From an uncultured Lacibacter sp. (lineage in GTDB: Bacteria > Bacteroidota > Bacteroidia > Chitinophagales > Chitinophagaceae): DNA of 14,967 nt. The translations under genes were made by a program, and so were the position numbers. The stretch is taken from the NCBI RefSeq assembly GCF_946479605.1, contig NZ_CAMLGT010000065.1:1-14967 (forward strand), given 5' to 3'. Positions 13,652-14,967 of the stretch are shown here, one piece after another (within the stretch, counting starts at the first letter, position 1; each line of letters opens with the position of its first letter). The notes beneath the pieces were generated by a model that saw only the letters and a program-made list of their open reading frames with translations, did no database searches and was not told where the DNA came from.

Positions 13652-14967
13652 TTACTCTGCATCATCATCCCCAAGCTCATGCAAAGCCACGGCCATTTCG
13701 TTGGTCTTTACAAAATTGCACCAGTGGCAATCTTCTTTACCACAGCCGATATAAAACTCCCTGTTCTGTATCTTTTCCCAAACAGTTACGATCTGTTGTG
13801 TAACGGTTTCAATATCAGCTGGCGTAATAACGATCTTTTCTTTGCGGTATTCTTTCTTTTTATCCGGCTCCACAAAATCAAACTCCGTGCTCACCACTTT
13901 CCAGTCTTTGCCTTCATAGTTGTCAACAAGAATTTTGTAGAACACCGCCTGCCGCCAGTAGTCGCCACCATCTGGTTGTTTGTCGTTTGGCCCCAGCAGT
14001 TTTTCTTTGGCATTATCAACATTGCCTGTTTTATAGTCTACCACGTTTACTGCTTTACCATCAAACTCCAGCTTATCCAGTTTGCCTTTTAACGGCACTC
14101 CTTTGATCATTACATTGCGGATGTTGCGTTCAATAGCAACGATCGTGGAGAAACTCCTGATGTATTTATCGTAATAATTGCTCAATACTTCACGCCCATA
14201 TTCCATACGCCGGTCAAACTGTTCTTTGGTAAAACTTTCACGGTGGCGATGCATGAACCATTCAAAGTCAGCAATGAATTGCTCTTTTGAATGGAAGCTG
14301 TCTGTTTTGCTTTCCTGCATTTTGCGAAACAACTGTTCCAATGCATGGTGAACGGATGAACCAAACTCGGTTGCTTCGTTTTTGGGTGATGGTATGCGGA
14401 TGAGATTTTTAAAATAAAATTCCAGCGGACACTTTAAATAATTATTGAGTGCCGTTACATTCATCACAAACTTTTCCAGTATGGGTTGAATAAACTGTTC
14501 TTCAATTTTTTCAATCTCAGGCGCCTGTGCTTCACCAAACAACAGGGCAGTAAATTCACTTACGGCTTCCGGGCTTAAGATCACCGGTATTGTTTCAATG
14601 GATTGTGCTTCTTTCATTTCTTCCACAAACATGGAAGGCTCCAGTTCTTTACCATCGTTTTTAAAACGACTGTACGATACACTGAGATGTGTTTGTGCTC
14701 TTGTAATGGCAACATAAAACAAACGGCGTAATTCTTCAATACCTGATTCTTTTACATCGGACGATGTGCTGAGAATGGTATCAGGTAATTTGTAACCACC
14801 GCCGGGGCTTCGTTTCTTTTCCCAAAAACCGGAATTACAACCTGCGAAAAACACATGTTCAAATTCCAATCCTTTTGAGCCATGTGCAGTAAGCAGGTTT
14901 ACACCATTATCACTACCGCTTACCTGCACCATTGGTAATTTCAGGTCTTCTTTTTCCATTAACTCAA
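13652..14967 (-). CDS. UvrD-type DNA helicase with C-terminal Fe-S PD-(D/E)XK nuclease, C-terminal part (runs off the right edge)
   Basis: The frame is open to the window end (codons for E-L precede the Met at 14959), so this is the last part of a larger protein; positions count from that Met. Helicase motif V is NLLTAHGSKGLEFEHVFFAGC (21-41) and motif VI is EELRRLFYVAITRA (75-88), both intact, so the motor is probably active. The nuclease domain follows: GSSVHHALEQLF (200-211), GKLDKLEF with Asp295, VVDYKTG with Asp308 and Lys310, and QAVFYKILV. Four cysteines in AddB-like order, Cys177 (LKCPLEFYF), Cys406, Cys411 and Cys414 (CGKEDCHWC), should hold a 4Fe-4S cluster. This is a RecB/AddB/AdnB-like end-processing enzyme for recombination repair. 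The acidic tail (GDDDAE) ends beside the palindrome. Confidence 0.88.
   Translation of the reverse strand, partial: ELMEKEDLKLPMVQVSGSDNGVNLLTAHGSKGLEFEHVFFAGCNSGFWEKKRSPGGGYKLPDTILSTSSDVKESGIEELRRLFYVAITRAQTHLSVSYSRFKNDGKELEPSMFVEEMKEAQSIETIPVILSPEAVSEFTALLFGEAQAPEIEKIEEQFIQPILEKFVMNVTALNNYLKCPLEFYFKNLIRIPSPKNEATEFGSSVHHALEQLFRKMQESKTDSFHSKEQFIADFEWFMHRHRESFTKEQFDRRMEYGREVLSNYYDKYIRSFSTIVAIERNIRNVMIKGVPLKGKLDKLEFDGKAVNVVDYKTGNVDNAKEKLLGPNDKQPDGGDYWRQAVFYKILVDNYEGKDWKVVSTEFDFVEPDKKKEYRKEKIVITPADIETVTQQIVTVWEKIQNREFYIGCGKEDCHWCNFVKTNEMAVALHELGDDDAE

Overview
The window looks like chromosomal DNA of a Bacteroidota member, most probably Chitinophagaceae. The reasons are: Bacteroidota-type promoter boxes (TAnnTTTG), A-rich leaders without strong Shine-Dalgarno sites, many small lipoproteins with Lys after the lipid Cys, DUF4331, DUF5777 and fasciclin proteins, a two-gene MetH, and an ECF sigma factor paired with a membrane-anchored beta-barrel protein. 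No rRNA, tRNA, CRISPR array, transposase or phage gene was seen. Nearly all genes are on the minus strand; only the sigma/anti-sigma pair is on the plus strand.

Layout. (1) 1-2323, envelope/stress block: the start of a lipoprotein that leaves the window, a DUF4331 protein divided into two separately exported halves, and a fasciclin (FAS1) protein. The two transcription units are separated by hairpin terminators. Each is preceded by the same 14-bp element with an ATCC box 17 bp upstream, which looks like a shared alternative-sigma promoter. (2) 2348-6400, B12-dependent methionine synthase made as two polypeptides: the homocysteine domain first, then the folate, B12 and reactivation domains. 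A predicted promoter lies about 200 nt upstream of the first start codon, and the leader between them contains several nested inverted repeats. (3) 6428-9082, a five-gene minus-strand operon of envelope proteins: an anchored OB-fold protein, a lipoprotein cytochrome c, a YceI protein, a DUF5777 barrel-like protein and a lipocalin-like lipoprotein. (4) 9610-11389, an ECF sigma factor whose gene overlaps that of a 401-residue protein. That protein has a cytosolic N-terminus, one inner-membrane helix, a long low-complexity linker and a C-terminal outer-membrane beta-barrel. (5) 11404-13476, recR downstream of a large Ig-like lipoprotein gene. (6) 13485-13649, intergenic repeats. (7) 13652 to the right edge, the C-terminal part of a UvrD-type helicase fused to an iron-sulfur PD-(D/E)XK nuclease.

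The most notable system is the sigma/anti-sigma pair, which matches the architecture of dual-membrane-spanning anti-sigma factors (Dma1/Das1 of Bacteroides thetaiotaomicron). Next are the shared promoter element before the DUF4331 and fasciclin units, the structured metH leader, and the division of DUF4331 into two exported halves. All functional assignments come from reading motifs by eye; no database search was run.
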